Positions 25,445 through 34,615 are shown, numbered from the stretch's first letter. The stretch is 64,000 nt of DNA from Amorphus coralli DSM 19760 (GCF_000374525.1 NZ_KB894574.1:310001-374000); one strand, 5' to 3'. The notes: a model not told the origin generated them from the letters alone. Numbers and translations: made by a program.

Positions 25445-26350
25445 TTGTCCGTCGACGTCTCCTACCTTGTCACGGTCTATAACAAGGCCGATGCGCTGCC
25501 GGCGGTCTGGGACAGCCTGAAGGCCCAGACGGGCGACTTCTCCCGCGAGTTCGTCTTCGTCGACGACGCCTCCACCGACGCCTCCGTCTCGGTGCTGGAA
25601 GCAATCGCGGCAGAGGACGACCGCGTCCGCATCCTGCGCAACGACACCAACCGCGGCCCGGCGATCCGCCTCAACCAGGCGGCCGCAGAAGCGACCGGCC
25701 GGTGGCTCCACCCCGTGGACGGCGACGATCTGCTGCCGCCCAACGCCAGCACCTGGATGCTGGCCCGGCTGGACGAGGCGGGCGCGCCGCTGATCTATGG
25801 CCGGCGGCGCAAGGAGATGCCGAAGCCCATCGACAACGAGGCCTACCGCACCACCGTGGAGCAGCCGCTGATCCAGGCGGCCAGCCGGCCCATCGTGCAC
25901 GTGGCGCTGATGGTGGAGCGTGCGCTCTACCAGACGGCCGGGGGCTGCGATGAAACAGTGTTCATCCAGGATCAGTCGCTGGCGCTCAGGCTGTCGGCCG
26001 CCGCCCGCAGCATGGTTCTCACCGATGCCACCGTGGTCTGCGCGCCGAAGGAGACGGCGGGGCCGACGCTGTCGGCCGACAAGCGCCAGCAGCACCACGA
26101 CCGCTACGTCTCCGCCTGGCGGCTCTGGCAGTCCTTGCCGAAACCGCATGCCGCCCGTCCCGCGCTGGCACGGCTGTGCATCTCGGCCGCCTGGAAGCTG
26201 AGGCGTGACGAGGGCGGGCTTGCGTGGCTCTCCACCGACTTCCTGCGCTATCTCGCCATGGAGATCGGTTTTCCGGTGGCCAGCCCGGGGACGCTGGAGA
26301 TGTTGGCGAACCGGATGGCTGCTCTGCAGGGGATCAGGCGGCCGGGCTGA
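25445..26350 (+). CDS. glycosyltransferase family 2 protein, TTG start
   Basis: A 301-residue GT-A glycosyltransferase. The N-terminus has VSYLVTVYNKADALPAVWDS, the donor-binding FVFVDDASTDAS and the DxD element in WLHPVDGDDLLPP; the C-terminal half is helical with no membrane segment. The only early in-frame initiation codon is TTG at 25445, four bases after the upstream gene ends, with an AGGG sequence overlapping that stop, which points to coupled and weak translation. Together with the preceding gene it likely adds sugars to a cell-surface or lipid acceptor that is not identifiable here. Confidence 0.85.
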   Translation: MSVDVSYLVTVYNKADALPAVWDSLKAQTGDFSREFVFVDDASTDASVSVLEAIAAEDDRVRILRNDTNRGPAIRLNQAAAEATGRWLHPVDGDDLLPPNASTWMLARLDEAGAPLIYGRRRKEMPKPIDNEAYRTTVEQPLIQAASRPIVHVALMVERALYQTAGGCDETVFIQDQSLALRLSAAARSMVLTDATVVCAPKETAGPTLSADKRQQHHDRYVSAWRLWQSLPKPHAARPALARLCISAAWKLRRDEGGLAWLSTDFLRYLAMEIGFPVASPGTLEMLANRMAALQGIRRPG

Positions 26351-26358
26351 TTTTGTCC

Positions 26359-26432
26359 CTCACGCCGAGTTCGCTTCGCTCACCGGCTCCGGGTGGGCGG
26401 CGCATAAGCGCCGGCACGCGGTCGCGCGCTGG
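26359..26432 (+). repeat. intergenic repeat, copy B
   Basis: Starts CTCACGCCGAGTTCGCTTCG, continues CTCACCGGCTCCGGGTGGGC and ends CACGCGGTCGCGCGCTGG. It matches copy A (10702-10777) closely in both ends, with a variable middle. It lies eight bases after the stop of the glycosyltransferase, facing the convergent MATE gene. Confidence 0.75.
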
Positions 26433-26484
26433 CTTCGCGGCAAACAATCGCAGGAAACGCGCGAACCGGCTTTCCTCCGCACAT

Positions 26485-27837
26485 CTAGTTGTCGGGCACC
26501 CCCGCGAAGGCCCGCTCGACCCGCTTCGGGCAGCGCCACAACAGCGTCAGGCCGCGCAAGCTCAGAAAGCAGATCAGCGCCAGCCAAAGGCCGTGGTTGC
26601 CCCACAGGGGCATCGCCACCGCCCAGATGGCGAAATAGGCGGCCAGCGACAGGAGCATCATGTTGCGCATCTCGCCGGTCCAGGTGGCACCGATGAAGAC
26701 GCCGTCCATCTCGAAGGCGAGCACGCCGGCGAGCGGCAGCAGCATGGCCCAGACGAGATAGACCCGCGCCGTCTCGCGCACCTCCGGCGACGCGGTGATG
26801 AAGTCCACCAGCAGGCCGCCGCCCAGCACGGTGGCCAGCGACAGGATGGCCGCCATGACGAACCCCCAGCCCACGCAGAGCTTGACGGCGCGCACGAAGG
26901 CCGGCCGGTAGCGCGCGCCCAGCGCCCGTCCCGTGAGCTGTTCGGCGGCGGTTGCGAACCCGTCGAGGAAGAACGAGCCGACCATGAAGAAATTCATCAG
27001 GACGGCGTTGGCGGCGAGCGTCACGTCGCCGGCCCGCGCCCCCTGCGCGGTGAAGAAGGTGAAGGCCGTCATCAGCGCCATCGACCGGATCATGATGTCG
27101 CGGTTGACCGCACCCATGCGCAGGAACTGGACCCGGTCGGCAATGCGGCTCCAGGACGGCCAGGCGCTCGCGCGCGACAGCCGCAGCACGACGCCGATGG
27201 CCACCGCCAGCGCTGCCGCCTCCGCCGCCACCGAAGCCCAGGCGACGCCTGCCACACCGTAGCCGAGCCCGAGCACCAGCACGATGTTGAGGACCACGTT
27301 GAATCCGGCGAGGACGAACTGGATGGCAAGCCCGGTCCCCGCGCGCCCCAGCCCCAGCAGCCAGCCCAGCAGCGCGTAGTTCATCAGTTGCAGCGGCGAG
27401 GCGAGCACCCGGATGCCGAAATAGGTGCGGGTTGCCTCGTCCACCGCCGCGCTCGCCCCCATCAGCGCCAGGAAGCCGGCCAGGATCGGCCCCTGTAGCA
27501 GGATGATCAGAAGCCCGGCGCCAAGCGCCACCATCAGCGCCCGGACCAGAACGGCCTGGATCTCGACCCGGTCGTCGGCGCCCAGCGCCTGGGCGGTGAG
27601 GCCCGTCGTGCCCATGCGGAGAAAGTTGAAGCTGGTGCCGACGAAATCGAACAGGATCGCGCCCACCGCGATGGCGCCGAGCAGCGCCGGATCGCCGAGC
27701 TGGCCGATCACCGCCGTATCGGAAATGCCCACAAGCGGCGTCGTCACGTAGGCGAGCGTCATCGGCACGGCGATGGCGAGCACCATACGGTGGGTCACCG
27801 CGAACGGGCGGACGCGCGAGGCGGGGCGGGTGTCCAT
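26485..27837 (-). CDS. MATE family efflux transporter (DinF-like)
   Basis: A 450-residue inner-membrane antiporter with twelve predicted helices in two homologous halves. The first starts RMVLAIAVPMTLAYVTTPL then GISDTAVIGQLGDPALLGAI; the second contains FFTAQGARAGDVTLAANAVL and DGFATAAEQLTGRALGAR, typical of DinF-type MATE proteins. Substrates are usually cationic drugs or metabolites exchanged for Na+ or H+; not predictable here. ATG 27837 gives the family-like N-terminus; the frame is open upstream to 27984. Confidence 0.9.
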   Translation of the reverse strand: MDTRPASRVRPFAVTHRMVLAIAVPMTLAYVTTPLVGISDTAVIGQLGDPALLGAIAVGAILFDFVGTSFNFLRMGTTGLTAQALGADDRVEIQAVLVRALMVALGAGLLIILLQGPILAGFLALMGASAAVDEATRTYFGIRVLASPLQLMNYALLGWLLGLGRAGTGLAIQFVLAGFNVVLNIVLVLGLGYGVAGVAWASVAAEAAALAVAIGVVLRLSRASAWPSWSRIADRVQFLRMGAVNRDIMIRSMALMTAFTFFTAQGARAGDVTLAANAVLMNFFMVGSFFLDGFATAAEQLTGRALGARYRPAFVRAVKLCVGWGFVMAAILSLATVLGGGLLVDFITASPEVRETARVYLVWAMLLPLAGVLAFEMDGVFIGATWTGEMRNMMLLSLAAYFAIWAVAMPLWGNHGLWLALICFLSLRGLTLLWRCPKRVERAFAGVPDN

Positions 27838-27995
27838 GGAAGCGGGGCTTTCGGCGAACGGACAGGGCTTTGGGCTGCAAGCATGAAGCCGATCGCGCCC
27901 GGGCGCGCAATCGCGTCGGCGGCCCGCCGCGGCAAATTCGTCGAAATCCCGACCGGCTCTTGCCGGGGCGTTCTCGAACGCCACACTCTGTCGCC

Positions 27996-28895
27996 ATGCT
28001 GCCGATCGTTCACAACCCCCGCTACAACGCCGAGTTTCCCGCCGACCACCGCTTTCCCATGGGCAAGTTCCAGCGGCTGGCGGAGGTGCTGATGGAGGAG
28101 GGGCTGGCCGGGCCGGGCACCTTTCACGTGCCGGCCGAGGCGCCGGCCTCGTGGATCGCGCTCGCCCACGACCGGACCTATGTCGACCAGGTGTTCTCCT
28201 CCGCCGTGCCCACGGCCATCGCCCGGGAGATCGGCTTCGCCATGACGCCGCCAGTGGCGACGAGGGCGCGTTGCGCCAGCGCGGGCACGCTGATGACTGC
28301 CCGGCTGGCGATGGAGCATGGCATCGCCTGCAACACGGCAGGCGGCAGCCACCATGCCCGCTTCGCCCAGGGTGCAGGGTTCTGCGTGTTCAACGACGTG
28401 GCGGTGGCGATCCGGGTGCTGATGGCCGACGGCGCCATCGAGCGCGCACTGGTCGTCGATTGCGACGTCCATCAGGGCGACGGCACGGCGGCGATCTTCG
28501 CGAACGACCCGGCGGTCTTCACCCTGTCGCTGCACGCGGAGAAGAACTACCCGGTGCGCAAGGTGCCGTCGTCGCTCGACGTGCCGCTGTTCGACGAATG
28601 CGACGACGCGGCCTATCTGGAGGCGGTCCGCGCAGTGGTCGGCCCGGCAATGGCCAACTTCCGCCCCGACATCGTCTTCTACAACGCCGGCGTGGACCCG
28701 CACCGCGACGACCGGCTGGGCCGGCTGGCGCTGTCGGACGAGGGCCTCGTGGAGCGCGACCGGTTCGTCATCGACGCCGTGCGCGAGGCCGGCATTCCGC
28801 TTGCCGGCGTCCTCGGCGGCGGCTACCAGCGCGACATCGACAGCCTCGCCCGCCGCCACGCGACATTGCACCGTGTGGCGTGGGAGTTCGTGTGA
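27996..28895 (+). CDS. histone deacetylase family hydrolase
   Basis: A 299-residue zinc amidohydrolase of the arginase/deacetylase fold. The active-site His pair is His119-His120 in AGGSHHARFAQGAGFCVFND; zinc ligands Asp157 and His159 are in VVDCDVHQGDG, and a third Asp is in YNAGVDPHRDDRLG. Bacterial relatives act on acetylated polyamines, acetoin-pathway proteins (AcuC) or small amides; I cannot choose. ATG 27996 aligns with family starts although the frame runs from 27870. It is divergent from the MATE gene and convergent with tadA. Confidence 0.88.
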   Translation: MLPIVHNPRYNAEFPADHRFPMGKFQRLAEVLMEEGLAGPGTFHVPAEAPASWIALAHDRTYVDQVFSSAVPTAIAREIGFAMTPPVATRARCASAGTLMTARLAMEHGIACNTAGGSHHARFAQGAGFCVFNDVAVAIRVLMADGAIERALVVDCDVHQGDGTAAIFANDPAVFTLSLHAEKNYPVRKVPSSLDVPLFDECDDAAYLEAVRAVVGPAMANFRPDIVFYNAGVDPHRDDRLGRLALSDEGLVERDRFVIDAVREAGIPLAGVLGGGYQRDIDSLARRHATLHRVAWEFV

Positions 28896-28917
28896 GGTTT
28901 CTCCGCGCGGACGCGCA

Positions 28918-28962
28918 CTGACCGGGCGGCGCGCGGTCGCGCGCTGGTGGATTGCTGTTCGG
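28918..28962 (+). repeat. intergenic repeat, copy C (3' half only)
   Basis: CTGACCGGGCGGCGCGCGGT and the following CGCGCGCTGGTGG match copy A at 32 of 33 positions; weaker similarity continues about 12 bases further (TTGCTGTTCGG against TGCTGTCCGG in copy A). The 5' CTCACGCC block is missing. It is in the gap between the convergent deacetylase-family and tadA genes. Confidence 0.7.
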
Positions 28963-28994
28963 CGAGGCCTCCCGCACGGGACCGGGTGATGCCC

Positions 28995-29423
28995 CTAGCG
29001 CCGGTCGCGGAAGAAATCCCGCAAGAGCGCGGCGGCTTCGCTCTCGCCGATCCCGCCATAGACCTCCGGCGCGTGGTGGCAGGTGGGCTGATCGAAGACG
29101 CGCGGCCCATGCTCGACACCGCCACCCTTGGGATCGGAGGCGGCGAAGTAGAGCCGGCGGATGCGCGCGAACGAGATGGCGGTGGCGCACATCGGACACG
29201 GCTCCAGCGTGACGTAGAGATCGCAGCCGGTCAGGCGCTCGTCGCCCAGCGCCGCGCAGGCGGCCCGGATCACCTGGATTTCGGCGTGCGCGGTGGGGTC
29301 GAAAAGCTCCCGCGTGCGGTTTCCGTCCAGCGCCAGCAGCTTTCCGTCCTTGACGAGGGCCGCGCCGACGGGCACCTCTCCCCGTTCCGCAGCATCGCGC
29401 GCCGCAGAGAGCGCCTCGTCCAT
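28995..29423 (-). CDS. tadA: tRNA-specific adenosine deaminase
   Basis: Converts A34 to inosine in the tRNA-Arg anticodon. The zinc motifs are HAEIQVIRAA (His ligand and catalytic Glu) and TLEPCPMCATAISFARI (two Cys). I chose ATG 29423 (MDEALSAARDAAERGEVPVG), giving 142 residues as in relatives; starts at 29468 or 29477 would add 15 or 18 residues and overlap the start codon of rluB on the other strand. The ribosome binding site is weak for all candidates. Other cytidine-deaminase-fold enzymes are possible but the N-terminal motif favours TadA. Confidence 0.88.
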   Translation of the reverse strand: MDEALSAARDAAERGEVPVGAALVKDGKLLALDGNRTRELFDPTAHAEIQVIRAACAALGDERLTGCDLYVTLEPCPMCATAISFARIRRLYFAASDPKGGGVEHGPRVFDQPTCHHAPEVYGGIGESEAAALLRDFFRDRR

Positions 29424-29466
29424 GAAGGTCGAGGTCCCGCCGCGCCGTCCGCCCTCTGGTTCGATC

Positions 29467-31380
29467 ATGTCCGACACGCCCGAAACGCCCTCTCAAGACC
29501 GGATTGCCAAGGTGATGGCCCGCGCCGGTCTCTGCTCGCGCCGCGAGGCGGAGGTCTGGATCGCCGAAGGCCGCGTCGCCGTCAACGGCCAGACGCTGGA
29601 GACGCCGGCGGTCACGGTCAGTCCGGACGACAAGGTCACCGTCGACGGCAAGCCGCTCCCGGTCAAGGAGCGCACCCGGCTGTGGCTCTACCACAAGCCC
29701 CGCGGCCTGGTGACCACCGCCTACGACCCGCAGGGCCGGCCCACCGTGTTCGAGCGGTTGCCGGAAACCCTGCCCCGGGTGATGAGCGTCGGCCGGCTCG
29801 ACATCAACACCGAGGGCCTGCTGCTGCTCACCAACGATGGCGGCCTGTCGCGCGTGCTGGAGCTGCCGACCACCGGCTGGCTGCGCAAGTACCGGGTGCG
29901 CGCCCACGGCCGGGTGACCCAGGCCGACCTCGACACGCTGAAGGACGGCATCGCTGTTGATGGCGTGCTGTATGGCGGGATCGAGGCGAAGATTGACCAC
30001 GAGCAGGGCGCCAATGTCTGGATGACCATAGGCCTGCGCGAGGGCAAGAACCGCGAGATCAAGAACGTGCTCGGCGCCCTCGGGATGGAGGTGAGCCGGC
30101 TCATCCGCGTCTCATTCGGTCCGTTCCAGCTCGGCGACGTGCCGCTCGGCCAGGCCGTCGAGGTGGCCGGCCGGACGCTGCGCGACCAGCTCGGCCGCAA
30201 GCTGGCGGACGCCGCCAACGCCGACTTCACCGCCCCGATCCATACCCAGCCGGTGCGCCAGGACGGCGGCGATCGCCCGCGCGGCGGCTCACACGGTGGT
30301 CGTGGCGCCGGCCCGGCCCGGGACGAGCGCGCCGGCGGCGGACGCCAGGGCGGCCGCAGCGAGGGCTGGGGCGGGCGTGAGGGCGGGTCCCAGGGCGAGA
30401 GGACCGACAGGAGCGGACGGGGCGGTGGCACCCGGGGGCGGCCGGAAAGTGGCCGGCGCCCCTACGGCAGCGACACAGGCGAGCGCGGCGAAGGCCGCCC
30501 GGCGCGCGGTGGCGGTCGCTTCGGGAAGGACGAGCGGTCCGGGTCGCGTCCGTCCGGCGGCGGAGCCGGCCGCGGCTCCCGACGCGAGGGCGACAGCGGC
30601 GAGCGCAGGTTTGACCGCGGAGACCGGCCGCAGCAGGCCCGTGGCGACAGGCCGGGCGGCGAGCGCGGCACCCGGGGCAAACCCCGCGAGGCAGAGGGGC
30701 CGGACCGGTCCGGCGAGGCACCGTGGCAGAGCCGGGGCGAGCGAACCGATCGGCCCGGTCGCAGCCCGCGCCGCGCGGGCACCGGAGGTCCGAGCCGCGG
30801 CCCCGGTGGCGAGGCCCGTCCGCGCGGCGGATATGGTGGCAAGCCGGGTGGCGGCTTCAAGGGCAAACCGCGTGACGACGGCGAAGCGCGTGGCGAGCGC
30901 GGCGAGGGCCGGCCGGCGCGGTCCGGCGACACCGGCGACCGGCGCGGCTACCAGGGCGGACGCGGGGCCGCGCCCCGTCCCGACCGTCCGGAAGGCGAAC
31001 GCAGGGGTCCGGCCCGGGGCGACCGACCCGCGGGCGGAGCCGGCGGAGCGCCGCGCCGCGGACCTGGCGGTGGGCCCGGAAGGCCTCGAGACGGTGGCGA
31101 CGGCGAGCGGGGCGGCTACAGAGGCAAGCCCCGCGACGGGGCCGGCACCAAGGGCAAGGCGCCGCGCACCGCCCGTGGCGGCGGCAGTGAGAACGCAGGC
31201 GAGAGCGGCGCGGGCAGGCCAAACCGGCTGGCCGATCCCTCCTTCCGGCCGTCGGGACCGAAACCGCGCAATGCACAACGCCCCTCCGGCGCCGCCGGGC
31301 GCGGTCCCCGCAAGCCCGGACCGGGCGGCGGTGCGCCGCGCAAGCCCGGCGGCGGGCCCAAGAAGGGTCCGCGCTCGTGA
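29467..31380 (+). CDS. rluB: 23S rRNA pseudouridine synthase with long Gly/Arg-rich tail
   Basis: An RsuA/RluB-type pseudouridine synthase, 637 residues. An S4 RNA-binding domain (IAKVMARAGLCSRREAEVWI) precedes the catalytic domain, with the nucleophile Asp112 in GRLDINTEGLLLLTNDG and later NREIKNVLGALGMEVSRLIR. After about residue 255 the protein becomes a disordered tail of some 380 residues made of Gly, Arg, Pro, Ser, Asp and Glu with many RGG/GGR and ERGEGRPAR-like units. Tails of this type occur in rhizobial RluB but this one exceeds the enzyme itself. The stop overlaps rsmD. The start codon overlaps a possible tadA start on the other strand. Confidence 0.92.
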   Translation: MSDTPETPSQDRIAKVMARAGLCSRREAEVWIAEGRVAVNGQTLETPAVTVSPDDKVTVDGKPLPVKERTRLWLYHKPRGLVTTAYDPQGRPTVFERLPETLPRVMSVGRLDINTEGLLLLTNDGGLSRVLELPTTGWLRKYRVRAHGRVTQADLDTLKDGIAVDGVLYGGIEAKIDHEQGANVWMTIGLREGKNREIKNVLGALGMEVSRLIRVSFGPFQLGDVPLGQAVEVAGRTLRDQLGRKLADAANADFTAPIHTQPVRQDGGDRPRGGSHGGRGAGPARDERAGGGRQGGRSEGWGGREGGSQGERTDRSGRGGGTRGRPESGRRPYGSDTGERGEGRPARGGGRFGKDERSGSRPSGGGAGRGSRREGDSGERRFDRGDRPQQARGDRPGGERGTRGKPREAEGPDRSGEAPWQSRGERTDRPGRSPRRAGTGGPSRGPGGEARPRGGYGGKPGGGFKGKPRDDGEARGERGEGRPARSGDTGDRRGYQGGRGAAPRPDRPEGERRGPARGDRPAGGAGGAPRRGPGGGPGRPRDGGDGERGGYRGKPRDGAGTKGKAPRTARGGGSENAGESGAGRPNRLADPSFRPSGPKPRNAQRPSGAAGRGPRKPGPGGGAPRKPGGGPKKGPRS

Positions 31381-31937
31381 GGATCGTCGGCGGACGGTTC
31401 CGGGGCAAGAAGCTCTCCGCCCCCGAGGGACTGGCCACACGGCCCACCACCGACCGGCTGCGCGAGGCGGTCTTCAACGTGCTCCAGCACGGCTACGGAG
31501 ACCCGGTGACCGGAGCCCGGGTTCTGGATCTCTTCGCCGGAACCGGAGCGCTCGGGCTGGAGGCCCTGTCGCGGGGCGCCAAGTTCACCCTGTTTGTCGA
31601 ACAGGCGGCGGGTGCCCGGGGCGTTCTGCGCAACAACGCCGAGGCGCTGGGGCTGACCGGCCTGGTCCGGATCTGGCGGCGCGACGCCACCACGCTCGGG
31701 CCGGTGGGCACGCTGGCTCCATTCGATTTCTGCTTCGCCGACCCGCCCTACGGCCACGGCCTCGGCACGGCGGCGCTCACTTCGGCGCTTGAAGGCGGCT
31801 GGCTGAAGCCCGGCGCGCTGTGCGTGCTGGAGGAAACCGCCCAGGAGCCGATCGAGGTGCTTCCCGGCTTCACCGTTCTGGAGCGCCGGGTGTACGGCGA
31901 GACGGCGGTGACGTTTCTGGAGGTCGGGGAGAGCTGA
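31377..31937 (+). CDS. rsmD: 16S rRNA (guanine(966)-N(2))-methyltransferase
   Basis: Methylates G966 of 16S rRNA in the small subunit. The 186-residue protein starts MRIVGGRFRGKKLSAPEG, with TRPTTDRLREAVFNVL typical of RsmD, the SAM-binding VLDLFAGTGALGLEALSRG and the catalytic DPPYG. It starts with GTG overlapping the rluB stop (GTGA), so two rRNA-modifying enzymes are translationally coupled. A hairpin terminator follows at 31978. Confidence 0.95.
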   Translation: MRIVGGRFRGKKLSAPEGLATRPTTDRLREAVFNVLQHGYGDPVTGARVLDLFAGTGALGLEALSRGAKFTLFVEQAAGARGVLRNNAEALGLTGLVRIWRRDATTLGPVGTLAPFDFCFADPPYGHGLGTAALTSALEGGWLKPGALCVLEETAQEPIEVLPGFTVLERRVYGETAVTFLEVGES

Positions 31938-31977
31938 CCGGCTCCAGGTCCGGCTGCAAGCCAGATCTTTGACGTTG

Positions 31978-32007
31978 GGCCCGCACCGGATCGGCGCGGG
32001 CCTTGTT
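31978..32007 (+). terminator. terminator after rsmD
   Basis: Seven-base stem GGCCCGC (31978-31984) and GCGGGCC (31996-32002) followed by TTGTT, between the convergent rsmD and pckA genes. On the opposite strand there is no T run, so it probably serves rsmD only. Confidence 0.6.
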
Positions 32008-32052
32008 CATTTCATCCTTGCCTCGGACCGAACCGGTCGATCCGGGACAGAA

Positions 32053-33666
32053 TTATTCAGCCGCGCTGGTGAGTTCCGGCGCCGCCTGCAGGACGCTGGC
32101 GTCCACGTGATCGGCGAAGCGGGCGAAGTTGTCGATGAACATCTGCACCAGCTTGGCCGCCTGGCGGTCGTAGGCCGCCTTGTCCGCCCAGGTGGAGCGG
32201 GGATCGAGGATCCTGGCGTCGACGCCCGGCACCGCGACCGGAACGGCAAAGCCGAAGTTGGGATCGGTCCGGTACTCTGCGGAATGAAGCGAGCCGTCGA
32301 GAGCGGCGTCGAGCAGCGTCCGCGTGGCAGAGATGGGCATGCGGTGGCCCTCGCCGTAGGCGCCACCGGTCCAGCCGGTGTTGAGCAGCCAGCAGTCGAC
32401 CTGGTGCTCGGCGATGAGCGCGCGCAGCAGGTTGCCGTATTCCACCGGGTGGCGTGGCAGGAACGGCGCCCCGAAGCAGGTGGAGAAGGTCGCCTGCGGC
32501 TCGGTCACACCCTTCTCGGTCCCGGCGATCTTCGCCGTGTAACCGGACAGGAAGGTGTACATCGCCTGCGCCGGCGTGAGCTTCGCGATCGGCGGCATCA
32601 CGCCGAAGGCATCCGCCGTCAGCATGATGATGTTCTTGGGGTGCGGCCCCCTGCTGCCGGGCAGCACGTTCGGCATGAAGTCGATCGGATAGGCGCCGCG
32701 CGTGTTTTCCGTCTTGGAGTCGTCGTTGAAGTCCGGCTCGCGCGTCTCCGGATCGATGGTGACGTTCTCGTAGATCACCCCGAAGCGCTGGCTGGCGGCC
32801 CAGATCTGCGGCTCCGCCTCGGCGGAGAGCTTGATCATCTTGGCGTAGGAGCCGCCCTCGAAATTGAAGACGCCGCTCTCGCCCCAACCGTGCTCGTCGT
32901 CACCGATGAGCTTGCGCTTGGGGTCCGCCGAAAGCGTCGTCTTGCCGGTGCCGGACAGGCCGAAGAAGATCGCCGTGTCGCCGCCCGCGCCGAGATTGGC
33001 GGAGCAGTGCATCGGCATGACGCCCTTCGGTGGCAGCAGGTAGTTGAGGACGGTGAACACCGACTTCTTCATCTCGCCCGCATAGGACGTGCCGGCGATG
33101 AGAATGATGTTGCGGCGGAAATCGCAGGCGATCAGCGTCTCCGACCGGCAGCCATAGCGCTCCGGGTCGGCGGAGAAGGACGGCAGGTCGATGATGGTCA
33201 GTTCGGGGCTGAAGCTCTCCAGCTCACCGCGCTCCGGACGGATCAGCAGGTTGCGGATGAAGAGCGAGTGCCACGCATATTCGGTGTAGACCCGGACATT
33301 GATCCGGTGTTCGGGATCGGCGCCGCCGTAAAGGTCCTGGGCGAAGAGATCCATGCCCTCGGCATGCTTGCGCATGTCGTCGAACAGGAGATCGAACGCG
33401 CCCGGCTCGAGCTTGTTGTTGTTGTCCCACCAGATCTGGTCAGCGGTGGTCTCGTCGGAAACGACGAACTTGTCCTTGGGCGAGCGGCCGGTGTGCACAC
33501 CGGTGTCGGCCGCAAGCGTTCCCGCCGCGGTCAGGATGCCCTCGCCGCGCTTGATGGCCTCTTCATAGAGGGTGGGCGCGGTCAGATTCCAGCGCATCGA
33601 GGCAAGACCGGACAAGCCGATCGTGTCGACGCCCGCAGCCGGGTTTCGCAAACCGAATTCTTTCAC
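32053..33666 (-). CDS. pckA: phosphoenolpyruvate carboxykinase (ATP)
   Basis: Converts oxaloacetate and ATP to phosphoenolpyruvate, the first step of gluconeogenesis from C4 acids. The 537-residue protein contains [14 protein letters not shown] near the start, the P-loop [18 protein letters not shown], and [12 protein letters not shown] downstream, all typical of the ATP-dependent enzyme. The start is GTG at 33666 with AAGG upstream. In rhizobia pckA is a neighbour and target of the ChvI-ChvG system, which lies 1.4 kb upstream here with a HugZ-like gene in between. Confidence 0.96.
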   Translation of the reverse strand: MKEFGLRNPAAGVDTIGLSGLASMRWNLTAPTLYEEAIKRGEGILTAAGTLAADTGVHTGRSPKDKFVVSDETTADQIWWDNNNKLEPGAFDLLFDDMRKHAEGMDLFAQDLYGGADPEHRINVRVYTEYAWHSLFIRNLLIRPERGELESFSPELTIIDLPSFSADPERYGCRSETLIACDFRRNIILIAGTSYAGEMKKSVFTVLNYLLPPKGVMPMHCSANLGAGGDTAIFFGLSGTGKTTLSADPKRKLIGDDEHGWGESGVFNFEGGSYAKMIKLSAEAEPQIWAASQRFGVIYENVTIDPETREPDFNDDSKTENTRGAYPIDFMPNVLPGSRGPHPKNIIMLTADAFGVMPPIAKLTPAQAMYTFLSGYTAKIAGTEKGVTEPQATFSTCFGAPFLPRHPVEYGNLLRALIAEHQVDCWLLNTGWTGGAYGEGHRMPISATRTLLDAALDGSLHSAEYRTDPNFGFAVPVAVPGVDARILDPRSTWADKAAYDRQAAKLVQMFIDNFARFADHVDASVLQAAPELTSAAE

Positions 33667-33895
33667 TGTTCTAACCTTTCGTTGACCAGCCGGTGCAGGG
33701 GTTCCATCCCCGATTTTATTGTGCGATGCAGCACCCGACGGCGTGGCGACAGATCTGCGCCTGCCGCTTCACTCCACCTCCCACGCGAATTCTGGCGAGA
33801 GCCTAGTAAACCCCTTGGCGGGTATCAAGCGAAACAAGTGCGACTCCCGCGCACGCACCGGTCACCTCCGGCGGCCGTTCCCGTCGGCAGCCGCT

Positions 33896-34615
33896 TCACA
33901 TCCCGCGCGCGTCCTTCGCCATGGCGACCAGCACGGCGCGCAGCGGACCGCCGGCCCTGACGCGCTGCGGGAACGGCACGCGGACGGCTTCGTGGCCCGC
34001 AACGAGATCGATGCCCTCCGGGTCCAGCCCCGTGGCCCGCCATTCGCCCGCGCCCGCCCCGCCGAGACGCGTCGCGTAAAGCGCCAGCGCATCGGCATGG
34101 TCCTCGTTCATGTGCGCCACGGACCCTTCTTCCGCCGCAAGGAGCTCCTCGGCATCCGCTATGTCCGTTCCGATCTCGGCGCCGGAAAGCGTCACGATCC
34201 GGCCAAAGCCGGCCACCAGGTGGGCTTTCTCCATCTCGATCACGTAGATTCCGAAGTCGGGGAAGGCGGCATACTCGGCAGCGTCGGGATGGCGCGCCAG
34301 AAAACGGCGATAGGCCGTCTCGTCGTCGGTGCGCACGATCCGGCCACCAATGCTGACCCGGGCAAGGGCCAGCGGATCTCCCGGCCTCACCGGCTCGGTG
34401 ACCAGCAGCGAAACGCGCGGATCGGCCTTGAGATTGCGGGTATGCACAGCGAGATCGGAGAGGAGCAGGATCGGCGACCCGTCAGGCATGGTCGCCACCG
34501 TCACCAGCGAGACGTGGGGCGCGCCCGTCTCCGGATCGAGCGTTCCAAGGGCGGCCTGAAAGGCCGTTCGCACGAGGTTTCTAGCGGTGGCGACAGCGTC
34601 GACCTGGGTCGTCAT
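33896..34615 (-). CDS. HugZ-like pyridoxamine 5'-phosphate oxidase-fold protein with DUF2470
   Basis: A 239-residue protein. The N-terminal split-barrel has ALGTLDPETGAPHVSLVTVA, LSDLAVHTRNLKADPRVSLL and FLARHPDAAEYAAFPDFGIY; the C-terminal DUF2470 has VAHMNEDHADALALYATRL. Related HugZ proteins degrade heme to obtain iron, while others are flavin enzymes or have no known role, so heme oxidation is not claimed. It sits between pckA and chvI but is separated from pckA by 229 bases and is not clearly in an operon with it. Confidence 0.85.
   Translation of the reverse strand: MTTQVDAVATARNLVRTAFQAALGTLDPETGAPHVSLVTVATMPDGSPILLLSDLAVHTRNLKADPRVSLLVTEPVRPGDPLALARVSIGGRIVRTDDETAYRRFLARHPDAAEYAAFPDFGIYVIEMEKAHLVAGFGRIVTLSGAEIGTDIADAEELLAAEEGSVAHMNEDHADALALYATRLGGAGAGEWRATGLDPEGIDLVAGHEAVRVPFPQRVRAGGPLRAVLVAMAKDARGM

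Noticed and set aside
30296-31792. A 498-codon plus-strand frame overlapping the rluB tail and rsmD
   Set aside because: Ala/Arg/Gly-only composition, no initiation signal, and rsmD clearly uses the other frame.
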